From positions 3,348,001-3,412,000 of the forward strand of contig NZ_CP039396.1 in assembly GCF_004803915.1 (NCBI RefSeq): DNA of 64,000 bases, given 5' to 3'. The notes under the pieces were generated by a model, which made no database searches, was not told the DNA's origin, and was given only the letters and a program-made list of their open reading frames with translations. The translations under genes were made by a program, and so were the position numbers. Each line of letters starts with the position of its first letter. Positions within the stretch are counted from its first letter, which is position 1. Shown here one piece after another: positions 8,305-16,264 of this stretch. The stretch comes from Duncaniella dubosii. Lineage in GTDB: Bacteria > Bacteroidota > Bacteroidia > Bacteroidales > Muribaculaceae.

Positions 8305-9597
8305 AATTATAAGAATAAACAGGGGGGCATTGGCGAGGCGACCTTGCATGCCAATTATACTGATAAATTCGGAATACTTCGGTTGATAGAATGTGATATG
8401 GATCAGACTGTAAGACAAAGAAATCTGAACACCGGCGGAACTGCATCTATAATCGCCGTTGCAGTGCCTCATTTTATGTTCAACCTCAACGGCGGCTTCG
8501 ATGCGCAATGGCAGCAGGCTAAAACGGAACTGAATCTGGCTGAAAATCTTACATCAGGAAATCAACGAACTTGGCAGTTAGGTGCCAACATCACACCTAA
8601 GTTCTTTCTGCATTACGGTCAGCGATTCCAATGGCTGATATACATGCCTGTCGGTTTTGAATATTATACATCGACAGACGGAGAATGGGAATATGACAAA
8701 ATGTTCTTTTCGTTCAAACCTTACACAAATCTCACTTTCAAACCATCGGAGCGTTTGTCTTTTGCGTTGACATCAACCTGCGAGGAATCTATGCCCGCAG
8801 CCCTTTCCCTCATGGCACAGAGGCGATATATTGATTATCGTACTTCTATTTCGAATCCGTACCAACTTGAGGCTAAAATCAACAGGACTATAAAAACGGC
8901 CTTAAGTGCAAGTTACCAAAGCGTGCTCGATATGCTGTTTGGAGGTGTGACATTAACACATGCTTATTCCTATAATAGCTTATCCAATGGATATGATGTG
9001 ACTGACGATATTATCGAGTATATAAGACTGCCGTATGCCACAAGTGGTAATATCTGGCAGGGAGACCAGACATTTTCCAAAGGATTTTTCAAATGGAATT
9101 CCAAGATAAGCGAATCGTTTACAATCGGCTCAAGTCAGAATGAGTTTTATGTCGATGATGCCATGCACAGAGGGCGAAGCAATTATCTGCGAGCGAACAT
9201 TTCCTTTACAGCTTCTTTCGCCCGATGGATTACTTTTGAGACTTCAAATGAATTTTCATTATCCAAGACATTTACCGACGGTATAGCCAACGGAAATGCG
9301 AAACATACATTCACCAATTCAACATCTTTCGTTATCTGGCCCTGTAAGCAACTTAGCCTGATGCCGACTGTAATGTATTATTATAACGACTATTCAGCGA
9401 GTTATAGAAACAATACTTTCCTCAACTGCAATATAGAATATTCCTTAGGGAACGCAATATTATCCCTCAAATGTAGCAATTTGTTGGATTGCAGAATATT
9501 TCGCCGCTATAATGATAACGGAATCATACAGTATTCAAGTCAATATAGTCTGCGTGGCCGTACAATCATGCTTGGCATTAGATTCAGCATAAAATAA
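8305..9597 (+). pseudogene. TonB-dependent receptor, C-terminal half
   Basis: About 430 codons of outer-membrane beta-barrel sequence: alternating aromatic strands (YMPVGFEYYTSTDGEWEYDK), ending RTIMLGIRFSIK with the terminal aromatic-rich strand. There is no plug domain. The N-terminal half is on the opposite strand at 22836-21771. Joining the halves without one 8-bp duplication gives INYK-NKQGG in frame, total ~783 residues after one base is restored in the N-terminal half. The frame also continues upstream into the IS66 end, giving a chimeric leader that is probably not a natural start. GLPGLI follows 35 bases later. Confidence 0.9.
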
Positions 9598-9632
9598 CAA
9601 CTATGAAAATTATCAACTAAAAAAACACCAAT

Positions 9633-10517
9633 ATGAGAATGATTAAAAAGACACTTTTAGCTTTAGCATCTTTAATGATGCTCTCATGTGTGTATGTCTC
9701 AGCACAGGTCACAGTTACCTATGCAATGGATACACCGACATTCACACTTGCCCATGAGGATACCGACAAAGCACAAGCACTTGACTCCTGTTATCTAACA
9801 ATCACCTATCGATTCAAATACAAGGCAACTGAGAAAGACGATTCGCTCAGTCAAGAAGACCTGATGGATCTGCAACTCGGACGTAAATACAACGCCTTCT
9901 TCAGTCGCAATCTCCGTGATCTTGACATCCGGAACACTAAAGAACTCAAAACCACAATGCAATTCCAGACCGTGCCGGAGAATTATGTCGGATTTGACCT
10001 TCTTGTCAATCATGCTGATTCGACGACCATTGTCACCCATCGTGTTCCCTATACTTCTCAAGTTATTGAATATACGGAGAATACTCCCGCTCCTGTATGG
10101 ACGTACGTTCTTGAAGACACAGCCACAGTGATGGGCTACCACTGTCATGCGGCTAAATGTACCTACGGAGGGCGCGAATGGAAAGTATATTACACCAATG
10201 ACATTCCGTTGCCATACGGTCCGTGGAAACTAAACGGAGTCAAGGGCCTTGTTCTTAAAGCAGAGGATTCCGAGCATAATTTTGTGTTTGAGGCAGAAGG
10301 CTTAACGCAAAAAACGCAGCCGATAATCCGTTATGACTGGAACCGTAAAACCATGAATAAAGAAGACTGGAAGCGATTTGAGCGTGAAATGTATCAAAAC
10401 GCAGGAGCATTTGTCCGCAATACCGGCGCACGGATTATAATTATGGATAATAGTGAGCAAGGTTTCCATCGTCTGAATGAAGATTGGTCACAGTTCTATA
10501 ACCCATTAGAAAAATAA
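9633..10517 (+). CDS. GLPGLI family secreted protein
   Basis: 294 residues with an N-terminal signal peptide (LLALASLMMLSCVYVSAQ) and the GLPGLI-family pattern: repeated Tyr-rich strands, a motif resembling the family signature at LPYGPWKLNGVKGLVLKA, and EWKVYYTNDIPLPYGPW. Function of the family is unknown. In Bacteroidota these genes commonly follow a TonB receptor and lie near a sensor kinase/regulator pair, which is the arrangement obtained here when the 5735-21770 inversion is undone. Frame intact. Confidence 0.85.
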   Translation: MRMIKKTLLALASLMMLSCVYVSAQVTVTYAMDTPTFTLAHEDTDKAQALDSCYLTITYRFKYKATEKDDSLSQEDLMDLQLGRKYNAFFSRNLRDLDIRNTKELKTTMQFQTVPENYVGFDLLVNHADSTTIVTHRVPYTSQVIEYTENTPAPVWTYVLEDTATVMGYHCHAAKCTYGGREWKVYYTNDIPLPYGPWKLNGVKGLVLKAEDSEHNFVFEAEGLTQKTQPIIRYDWNRKTMNKEDWKRFEREMYQNAGAFVRNTGARIIIMDNSEQGFHRLNEDWSQFYNPLEK

Positions 10518-10630
10518 CATGGAAAAAGGCAACTCTATAATCAACAGCACAGGCTAAGCATTAATACTAAAATTTATAACACATTAAAGGAACTCTGAAA
10601 TAAACAGTTAATCATACAAACAAAAATTCG

Positions 10631-10654
10631 GTCCTCGGCAGCTTTGTCGGGGAC
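10631..10654 (+). promoter_or_regulatory. Hairpin in leader of NtrC-like gene
   Basis: GTCCTCGGCA and TGTCGGGGAC can form a 10-pair stem with three G-T wobbles and a GCTT loop, ending 37 bases before the ATG at 10692. No T run follows. It could be a leader structure or the end of the upstream transcript. Confidence 0.4.
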
Positions 10655-10691
10655 TGTTAATGAATAACCTCAAATGTTTAATTATAATCTT

Positions 10692-11966
10692 ATGAACAAG
10701 GTACTCATTGTTGATGCCTCCGAATCAGACCGTCGGCTTATGTCGGGCTTGCTTGTCAAGTCCGGCTATGAGCCGATTGCAGTCGAGACTATGGAGGCAG
10801 CAAAGGACGAGGTGGCGAAACTGCCACCGGGCGCAGTGATTGTCGCGGCGATGAAATTCGTCCGTGGCACAGCACAGGAGTTAATCAACTGGCAGAAGAC
10901 TGAGGGATACGGTTTTCCCGTAGTCGCCATAGTGGACAATCTCAACCCATTGGATATTGCCGATGTGATGAAAGACGGCGGTGCCGTCAACATCATTCAG
11001 CGTCCGGCAATGGACAAGCAGCTTGTCGAAACAGTGGGCAGGTATGCAAGACCGGGCAGAACAATGCTGTTACTCCCTGACGAGCTTATACCACGCCAAA
11101 GCGAGGCATTTGCCGTGATTGAACGGGCAATAAGAAATATTGCCGCAACGGATGTCAATGCCGTCATTTTCGGCGAATGCGGCTCTGGAAAAGAGCAGAT
11201 TGCAAAAGAGATTTACAGGCTAAGTTCACGGTCACAAAAGCCTTGCACCGTCATAGAAGCCGGCGGCGCGGCACTTGTCGGCAACCACGACCCTGCAAAT
11301 TTGCGCAGCGAAGTGCTTAACCGTATGGAAGGGTACTTCAAGAAGGCTGACGGCGGTACGATCATAATCAAGAACGTGCAGTTGCTGACCTTCGAGAAAC
11401 AATCGGTGCTTCTGCACATACTTGAAAACGAGCATCCGAATGTGAGGGTTATATGCACCGCAGACCCCGAACTGCGCCGTATGGTGTCTGAAAAGACGTT
11501 CCGCCCAAATCTGTTCTATATTCTCCGGCAAATTGATATAACAGTGCCGCCATTACGGGAGGTGACCGAAGACATCGTGCCGTTGTCAGACTATTTCCTG
11601 ACACATTTTGCCCACAGCAAAGGACAGCACAGGAAAAAGCTCGATGCCTCGGCAGTCAAAGCGTTGAAGCTGCACCCGTGGCCCGGCAATGTAAGGGAAC
11701 TTAAAGATACCGTACTTTATGCCGCCTTCCATTCAAAAACCGATGTAATATCGGCAGCCGACCTCAATTTCAGCCAGTCGGAGCCGGATGCCGATGACAG
11801 CCTTGTTCTGCGCAAGCCGCAAAAAGACAAGGAGAAAATCATTGAGGCGTACCGTCGCAGTGGCTCTTGGACAGGTGCGGCAAAGCTGTTGGGGATCTCG
11901 GAACGCGCTCTGATAGAACAGCGTAAAAAACACTGTATCGGCAAGAAGGGCGAGCCGGAGGTTTGA
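10692..11966 (+). CDS. NtrC/RteB-like regulator with degenerate receiver
   Basis: 424 residues. Residues 1-115 fold like a response-regulator receiver (KVLIVDASESDRRLM), but the phospho-acceptor position reads AVIVAAMKF, with Ala where Asp is expected. Residues ~145-350 form an AAA+ domain with Walker A GECGSGKE and a Walker B-like GGTIIIKNV. The GAFTGA loop that contacts sigma-54 is absent; ALVGNHDPANLR occupies that region. The C-terminus has a Fis-type helix-turn-helix (TGAAKLLGISERALIEQRKK). It resembles RteB-type regulators of Bacteroides conjugative transposons in layout. It probably acts without phosphorylation and without sigma-54. The ATG at 10692 is preferred to an upstream one at 10674 because the receiver begins there. 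Confidence 0.75.
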   Translation: MNKVLIVDASESDRRLMSGLLVKSGYEPIAVETMEAAKDEVAKLPPGAVIVAAMKFVRGTAQELINWQKTEGYGFPVVAIVDNLNPLDIADVMKDGGAVNIIQRPAMDKQLVETVGRYARPGRTMLLLPDELIPRQSEAFAVIERAIRNIAATDVNAVIFGECGSGKEQIAKEIYRLSSRSQKPCTVIEAGGAALVGNHDPANLRSEVLNRMEGYFKKADGGTIIIKNVQLLTFEKQSVLLHILENEHPNVRVICTADPELRRMVSEKTFRPNLFYILRQIDITVPPLREVTEDIVPLSDYFLTHFAHSKGQHRKKLDASAVKALKLHPWPGNVRELKDTVLYAAFHSKTDVISAADLNFSQSEPDADDSLVLRKPQKDKEKIIEAYRRSGSWTGAAKLLGISERALIEQRKKHCIGKKGEPEV

Positions 11967-11992
11967 CAGCTCACCAAAAATCACTAACTTTG
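11962..11992 (+). promoter_or_regulatory. Promoter of structured RNA A
   Basis: TTTG (11962-11965), 19-base spacer, TAACTTTG (11985-11992). The -33 box overlaps the stop codon of the NtrC-like gene. It predicts a start near 12000. Confidence 0.65.
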
Positions 11993-11999
11993 CAGTGAT

Positions 12000-12210
12000 T
12001 TTGAAATAGTAGCGATTGGAGAGCCAATCGTTTATAACATATATCATAACATAACACCGCATTTTGTTTAAGTGAAAATCTGGTACATTGGAACTTGTAA
12101 GAGCAAATGCGTGAAAGTTGTGCTATGCGCAAGCATAGCGTGCTGTCACGTTCTCTTACACGGGTTTACCAGAGCCTTCACTTATGAACTGTGATTAGCA
12201 CGCTATTTTT
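12000..12210 (+). ncRNA. Candidate structured RNA A (pair with 15767-15982)
   Basis: There is no coding frame. A 5' hairpin CGATTGG-AGAG-CCAATCG lies at 12013-12030. A long nested helix spans 12070-12183: AAGTGAA/TTCACTT, TCTGGTA/TACCAGA, TAAGAG/CTCTTA, CGTGA/TCACG and an apical GCTATGC-GCAA-GCATAGC stem with a GNRA loop. ATAGCGTGCT (12136-12145) can also pair with AGCACGCTAT directly before TTTTT at 12206-12210. The minus-strand unit at 15982-15767 shares the promoter box, ATAACATAAC, the apical stem and the 3' GCACGCTA-TTTTT end, with compensatory changes in three helices. Function unknown. Confidence 0.7.
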
Positions 12211-12305
12211 CTACCTTATCTGATCCAATTCATGTTGTATCCTATCTCTATTAATTATTTATCACACCTTTCATCGTCAATACCGCGAACTTTCCGTATT
12301 ATAGA

Positions 12306-12337
12306 TTTGTTTTGCAACTGAAAAATAGTTACATTTG
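12306..12337 (+). promoter_or_regulatory. hicAB promoter
   Basis: TTTG (12306-12309), 20-base spacer, TACATTTG (12330-12337), 16 bases before the hicA start. Confidence 0.6.
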
Positions 12338-12353
12338 TGCCAAAATAAAATGA

Positions 12354-12608
12354 ATGGGAACAAAAGAAAAATTGATAGCCCGATTCTCAACATTGCCCAG
12401 CGATTTCACGTGGGAGGAAATGAGACGTTTGCTTGTTGCTTTGGGATATGTTCCGGGCAACAAGGGCAAGACCTCCGGCTCCCGTGTAATATTCAAGGGT
12501 GCCGGTTTGAAGCCCATAATGCTTCACAAGCCCCATCCCGGCAATATCATCAAAGGGTATGTTATGAAACAGGTTTATGATTATCTTAAAAATGAAAGAC
12601 TGATATGA
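12354..12608 (+). CDS. hicA: HicA-type mRNA interferase toxin
   Basis: 84 residues with the HicA layout: an N-terminal helix pair (FTWEEMRRLLVALGY), central strands (GSRVIFKGAG) and the catalytic His segment LHKPHPGNIIKGYVMKQV. HicA proteins have a dsRBD-like fold and cut mRNA when not held by HicB. The ATG at 12354 fits the family N-terminus better than an overlapping reading in another frame. Its stop overlaps the hicB start by ATGA, which is typical of coupled toxin-antitoxin pairs. Confidence 0.88.
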   Translation: MGTKEKLIARFSTLPSDFTWEEMRRLLVALGYVPGNKGKTSGSRVIFKGAGLKPIMLHKPHPGNIIKGYVMKQVYDYLKNERLI

Positions 12609-12943
12609 ATACACTGAAATATAAGGATTTTATAGGCTCGGTAGCCTTCAGCGAAGCCGATAATGTATTTTTTGGTAAAATTGAAGGCATTGACGGACTT
12701 GTAAATTTCGAGGGAGAGAGCGTTGCGGAACTCACCAATGCCTTTCATGAGGCAGTTGACGATTACCTTGCATATTGCTCCGAAGAAGGAATAGAGCCTC
12801 ACAAAAGCTATTCCGGCTCTTTGAACGTGCGTCTTACTCCCGACATTCACTCCCGTGTAGCTTACCTCGCAAAACAGGCTGGAGTATCCATCAACTCGTT
12901 CATACGCACGGCTGTGGAAAAACAGATTGCTGCCATGCTCTGA
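12605..12943 (+). CDS. hicB: HicB-type antitoxin
   Basis: 112 residues. The N-terminal HicB fold (YKDFIGSVAFSEADNVFFGKIEGI, FHEAVDDYLAYC) is followed by a C-terminal ribbon-helix-helix-like part (LNVRLTPDIHSRVAYLAKQAG, SINSFIRTAVEKQ), suited to DNA binding and autorepression of the pair. It overlaps hicA by 4 bases. It sits between structured RNA A and the ATPase gene. Confidence 0.88.
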   Translation: MNTLKYKDFIGSVAFSEADNVFFGKIEGIDGLVNFEGESVAELTNAFHEAVDDYLAYCSEEGIEPHKSYSGSLNVRLTPDIHSRVAYLAKQAGVSINSFIRTAVEKQIAAML

Positions 12944-13014
12944 AATAATCTAACGCTCCGAGCCTTATCGAATTCAACACGATATTATATTAAAATAGCC
13001 AATCAATAGAAGGA

Positions 13015-13081
13015 TATTGAATAAAATATTATCTATTTTATTCAATACAGAGATATAGCTGAATAAAATTAGCTATATTTG
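13015..13081 (+). promoter_or_regulatory. Operator-promoter region of ATPase gene
   Basis: TATTGAATAAAATA (13015-13028) and TATTTTATTCAATA (13034-13047) form a perfect 14-bp inverted repeat with a 5-base loop. A third partial copy, TGAATAAAAT, is at 13060-13069, and a TATATTTG -7 box at 13074-13081 precedes the ATG at 13101. The arrangement suggests a repressor or autoregulatory site. Confidence 0.55.
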
Positions 13082-13100
13082 CAGTCTAAAACAGATTGCA

Positions 13101-14338
13101 ATGAAGACAACGATACTCAATCAGCGGGCAGAGCGTGACGAACTTATGTCGCGCCCTTATCAGCAACGGCATACAAGGTATGACGCCGACGAGCTATTAC
13201 AAAATACGCTTATCAAACTTATAACCGGGCCTCGCCGAGTGGGCAAATCGGTATTTGCTCTGCTTATGTTGCAGGGCAAGAATTTCGCTTATCTCAATTT
13301 CGACGACAATCAGTTGCTTGAAAAATGGGATGAATACTTGGCGATGTCGGCACTTGAAGATGTCTATCCCGGCTATGACTTCATGCTGCTTGATGAAGTC
13401 CAGAATCTTCCCGCTGGGATCTGTGGGTCAGCAAACTCTACCGACGCGGCAAGAACCTCATAATCACGGGCAGTAATGCCAATATGTTGAGTCGCGAAAT
13501 GGCTACCGTTCTTACAGGGCGTTATCTCCAGATAGAAATGCTCCCGTTCAGCCTTGAAGAAACGATGAACTGGAAAAATGTCAATCCGCAACTGGAAGAA
13601 CAGGCTGCGCAGGCTATAACGCTTGCTGATGACTATATGCGCAACGGCGGTTACCCGGAAACAATCCCGGCACGTAGCATCACCAAGAGCTATCTTTCTA
13701 CGCTGTTTGATTCCATTCTGCTGAAAGATGTAGCCAAACGCCATAAGGTGAGGAACACCACCGACCTGTATAATCTTGCCACTTACCTGCTCTCCAACTT
13801 CTGCAACCCTATATCTGCAAATGACCTTGCCGGAGAGCTGGGATTGTCAAGTGTCGCAACGACAAAGAAATTCTGTGACTATCTGACAGAACCGTATCTG
13901 TTCTTCTACATGCCTCGCTTCAACAACAAACTGAAATTGATGACTAAAGCACCTAAAAAAGTGTATGTGGTTGACAACGGCTTTGTGCAAAGCACGGCTT
14001 TCAACCTCAGTGAAAACCTCGGCAGACTGTTGGAGAACCAAGTGTTTGTCGAATTGCTGCGCCGTGGCTATATTCCTGGTAAAACACTGTTCTATTACCG
14101 CACACGCAACGATAAAGAGATAGACTTCGTTACCCGCAAAGGCACAAAGGTCGAGCAACTGATCCAAGTCTGCTACGACATGACCTCCGAGAAAACCCGC
14201 AAACGCGAACTCGACGCCCTCGTCGAAGCCGCCGAAGAACTCCACTGCGACAACCTCCTTGTTATCACCAATTCGCAAGAAGAAAAAATCGAGTGGAAAA
14301 ATGAATTAATTTCAGCAATTACCGCCAATAAGTTTTAA
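13101..14338 (+). pseudogene. AAA ATPase with DUF4143 (one-base frameshift)
   Basis: Two consecutive frames encode one ~412-residue protein. The first has Walker A (ITGPRRVGKSVFALLML) and Walker B (FMLLDEVQNLP). It shifts near 13410-13416, where the other frame continues WDLWVSKLYRRGKNLIITGSN (through sensor 1), a winged-helix region (ANDLAGELGLSSVAT) and the C-terminal DUF4143 nuclease-like domain (NQVFVELLRRGY, KEIDFVTRKG). One missing base in a cccg-ctggg stretch explains the break. It may be a real mutation or an assembly indel. Such ATPases are common in Bacteroidota mobile DNA; their function is unclear. Confidence 0.85.
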
Positions 14339-14352
14339 TAGTAAAAATAAAT

Positions 14353-15198
14353 ATGAGTGACTTTACATATGAATTACCGGAAGATAAAGTTTTCTTCGAT
14401 GCCGTAATGTCAATACTTGCTCATGATATTCAGTATAGGGATACCGGATATTATCATCTCCTTAGAGATGGCTACTGTGAAATTTCAGATAGTAGTACAT
14501 TCTCACAAAAGAGATGGAATGCGATGTACACAACTGTAAATTTCTATATTCCCAAAGATGTCTTTGCCTCTAACGCTTCGTTGCTCCCTGAAGCTAAGAA
14601 CATACTATTAAAGGTCTGCCAAACAGTTATGCCTCCAAACGCAGGATATGATGTTATGAAGATTAACATATCTCCTTCCCTGAGTATTGGGCAGCACGAT
14701 ATATTGAACGATATTATTTCAACAGCTAACAATAGTAAATTAGACATTCTTTCTGATGATGTTAAACAGAAAGGTAAGGAAATGTCAGAATTATATGTGA
14801 CATTATATTGCGTTGAGAACTCATTGCGAAACTTTATTGATACCGTGTTGTCAAATGCTTTAGGCGACAATTATTTTTCTTTGATTTCTGTTCCAAACGA
14901 CATTGCGAAAGGAATTGCCACACGAAAAAAAGAAGAGAGTCAAAATAAGTGGTTACCGCTTCGTGGTGATAAAGACATATATTATTTGGATTTTATAGAT
15001 TTAGCTAAATTAATTCAAAATAATTGGGAGTATTTTAAAGCTTACTTTCCAAGTCAGGGGTGGATATCAACCAAAATTGAGGAGCTTTACAAAGTTCGAT
15101 GCTTAATCGCACACAATAGCTACGCTGGAGACGATGAGAAAGATATGGTTGCTCTTTATTACAAACAAATCGTTAAACAAATTGGGAGTCATATCTGA
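14353..15198 (+). CDS. Swt1-type HEPN domain protein
   Basis: 281 residues, AT-richer than its neighbours. The N-terminal ~130 residues are unrecognised. The C-terminal half matches the Swt1-like HEPN layout: helix YVTLYCVENSLRNFIDTVL, then SVPNDIAKGIATRKKEE, YYLDFIDLAKLIQNNWEYF and the motif VRCLIAHN, which carries the R-x4-H signature of HEPN ribonucleases. HEPN proteins of this kind occur in defence, toxin-antitoxin and phage-exclusion loci. It begins 14 bases after the ATPase stop, so the two may be co-transcribed. Catalytic activity is inferred only from the motif. Confidence 0.7.
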   Translation: MSDFTYELPEDKVFFDAVMSILAHDIQYRDTGYYHLLRDGYCEISDSSTFSQKRWNAMYTTVNFYIPKDVFASNASLLPEAKNILLKVCQTVMPPNAGYDVMKINISPSLSIGQHDILNDIISTANNSKLDILSDDVKQKGKEMSELYVTLYCVENSLRNFIDTVLSNALGDNYFSLISVPNDIAKGIATRKKEESQNKWLPLRGDKDIYYLDFIDLAKLIQNNWEYFKAYFPSQGWISTKIEELYKVRCLIAHNSYAGDDEKDMVALYYKQIVKQIGSHI

Positions 15199-15264
15199 AA
15201 TCGTATCAAAAATTTATTTCTGATCGTTTTTATAAGACAATATAATTTTGTATCTTTGTAATCC

Positions 15265-15457
15265 CAATGGAAATAATGGGGCAGAACATTGAAATAATGC
15301 CGTGTGCAATTCGTGAACAACGGAAATGGCGGCATTGCAATATTCTGAATACTACTTAGTTACAACGATATTCCGCAGTTCCAGGCGGATCACGATAAGA
15401 TTTATCAAATCGAAGGAAACCTCTGAAAATCAACGATTTTCGGAGGTTTTGCTTTTT
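15265..15457 (+). ncRNA. Candidate small RNA with own promoter and terminator
   Basis: A TATCTTTG -7 box (15250-15257) with a T-rich -33 region 19 bases upstream predicts a start near 15265. A strong terminator ends at 15457. The ~190 bases between hold no convincing gene, but they contain a 7-bp pairing AATGCCG/CGGCATT and a GATAA-gat-TTATC hairpin. It does not resemble RNAs A and B beyond general features. No known family recognised. Confidence 0.45.
15418..15457 (+). terminator. Strong rho-independent terminator
   Basis: CCTCTGAAAATC (15420-15431) pairs with GATTTTCGGAGG (15435-15446) in a 12-pair stem with a 3-base loop, followed by TTTTGCTTTTT. Confidence 0.85.
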
Positions 15458-15503
15458 GCCTCCCACCCTAAATCAGCGCAATATATGGCAATATCCGGTG
15501 TGC

Positions 15504-15546
15504 AAAAAGGGAGCAAGGAATTTTATACTGAAATTGCTCCCTTTTT
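15504..15546. terminator. Bidirectional terminator
   Basis: AAAAAGGGAGCAA (15504-15516) and TTGCTCCCTTTTT (15534-15546) are perfect inverted copies with A and T runs on both sides. The left arm recurs alone at 15742-15754. The rest of 15547-15766 shows no gene I can support. Confidence 0.7.
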
Positions 15547-15766
15547 AGAGGTTATTGGATTGCTTTTCAGTATTTTGCGCCGATTGTGATTGCATTTCTC
15601 CTGCTCCCAGAGGGAGCTTCCGAGGGAACGGTTTGCAGACATTTCGGTACTTTTGTCAAAGTATGCCTTACTCTGTATTCGGCTTGTCAACCACATGTCC
15701 GCACTGACTTTTTTAAGAATATTCCATTTGAATAATTGTTAAAAAAGGGAGCAAAATCGGGAAGGC

Positions 15767-15982
15767 AAAAACTAGCGTGCAATTCACGCCATCTCTCTTG
15801 AAGGTTCTGGACTACCTATTGTCGAAAAGGTGTGTATGCACGCTATGCAGTAAGCATAGCATAAGCATCACGCCAAGCTCGTTCTTATAAATTGTCCAGA
15901 TTTACAATAGAACTTATGCGGAAGTTATGTTATCCTATAAATTTGATGCGATTGACTCTACAACCGCAGTCTTTGCTATTTT
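15767..15982 (-). ncRNA. Candidate structured RNA B (pair with 12000-12210)
   Basis: On the minus strand the unit starts after TAACTTTG and ends GCACGCTAGTTTTT. Paired regions are: 5' hairpin GCGGTTG/CAATCGC (15948-15967), TCTGGAC/GTCCAGA (15894-15900 with 15806-15812), GGTGTG/CACGCC, ATGC/GCAT, and the apical GCTATGC-loop-GCATAGC (15842-15860). Compared with RNA A the first two helices differ in sequence but keep pairing, and the long-range pair TAGCGTGCA/TGCACGCTA replaces TAGCGTGCT/AGCACGCTA. A GCGTG-AATTG-CACGC hairpin before the T run can act as terminator. It faces RNA A across the HicAB/ATPase/HEPN cassette. Confidence 0.7.
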
Positions 15983-15989
15983 ACAATTG

Positions 15990-15997
15990 CAAAGTTA
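15990..15997 (-). promoter_or_regulatory. -7 box of structured RNA B
   Basis: TAACTTTG on the minus strand, followed by GCA as in RNA A. No good TTTG -33 box is seen at the normal distance. Confidence 0.5.
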
Positions 15998-16194
15998 CTA
16001 CAAAATCTTTGGAATAACCGAGAAAAGAGGTTGAAATGTCACTGAAATGGCTATCATTAAAGCGTTTACAGTGCCAAATGAAGCCAACCGCAAAAAACGG
16101 GAAACGCAAAGGAAAGCAGTTCTATGAAGCAGAACGGTTTTCAAATCGTTACCCGAAGCGGGACGCATTTTTAACGCTCCCTGCATTGATTGCG

Positions 16195-16249
16195 CCGTTC
16201 TGCGCCGATTTGCTTATCAAGGTCTAACTCGTTGAGTAATAACTTTGCA
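16195..16249 (+). promoter_or_regulatory. Integrase upstream box, shared with primase-helicase
   Basis: This 55-bp stretch matches 18083-18137 at 38 positions without gaps. The conserved blocks are CCGTTCTGC, GATTTGC, TATCAAGG and TAACTTTGCA. TTTG lies 27 bases before the -7 box, so TATCAAGG occupies the place of a normal -33 element. Confidence 0.65.
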
Positions 16250-16264
16250 AACAAAAAAACGAGT

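Noticed and set aside
12000..12210. RNA A as a retron ncRNA or integron attC site
   Set aside because: No reverse transcriptase or integron integrase is nearby, and no attC core motifs are seen.
15504..15754. AAAAAGGGAGCAA direct repeat as attachment site of the integrase
   Set aside because: The first copy is one arm of a terminator; no matching site is seen at another element end in the window.
16036..16227. Open frame before the integrase
   Set aside because: No family resemblance, and it overlaps the conserved upstream box and -7 element of the integrase.
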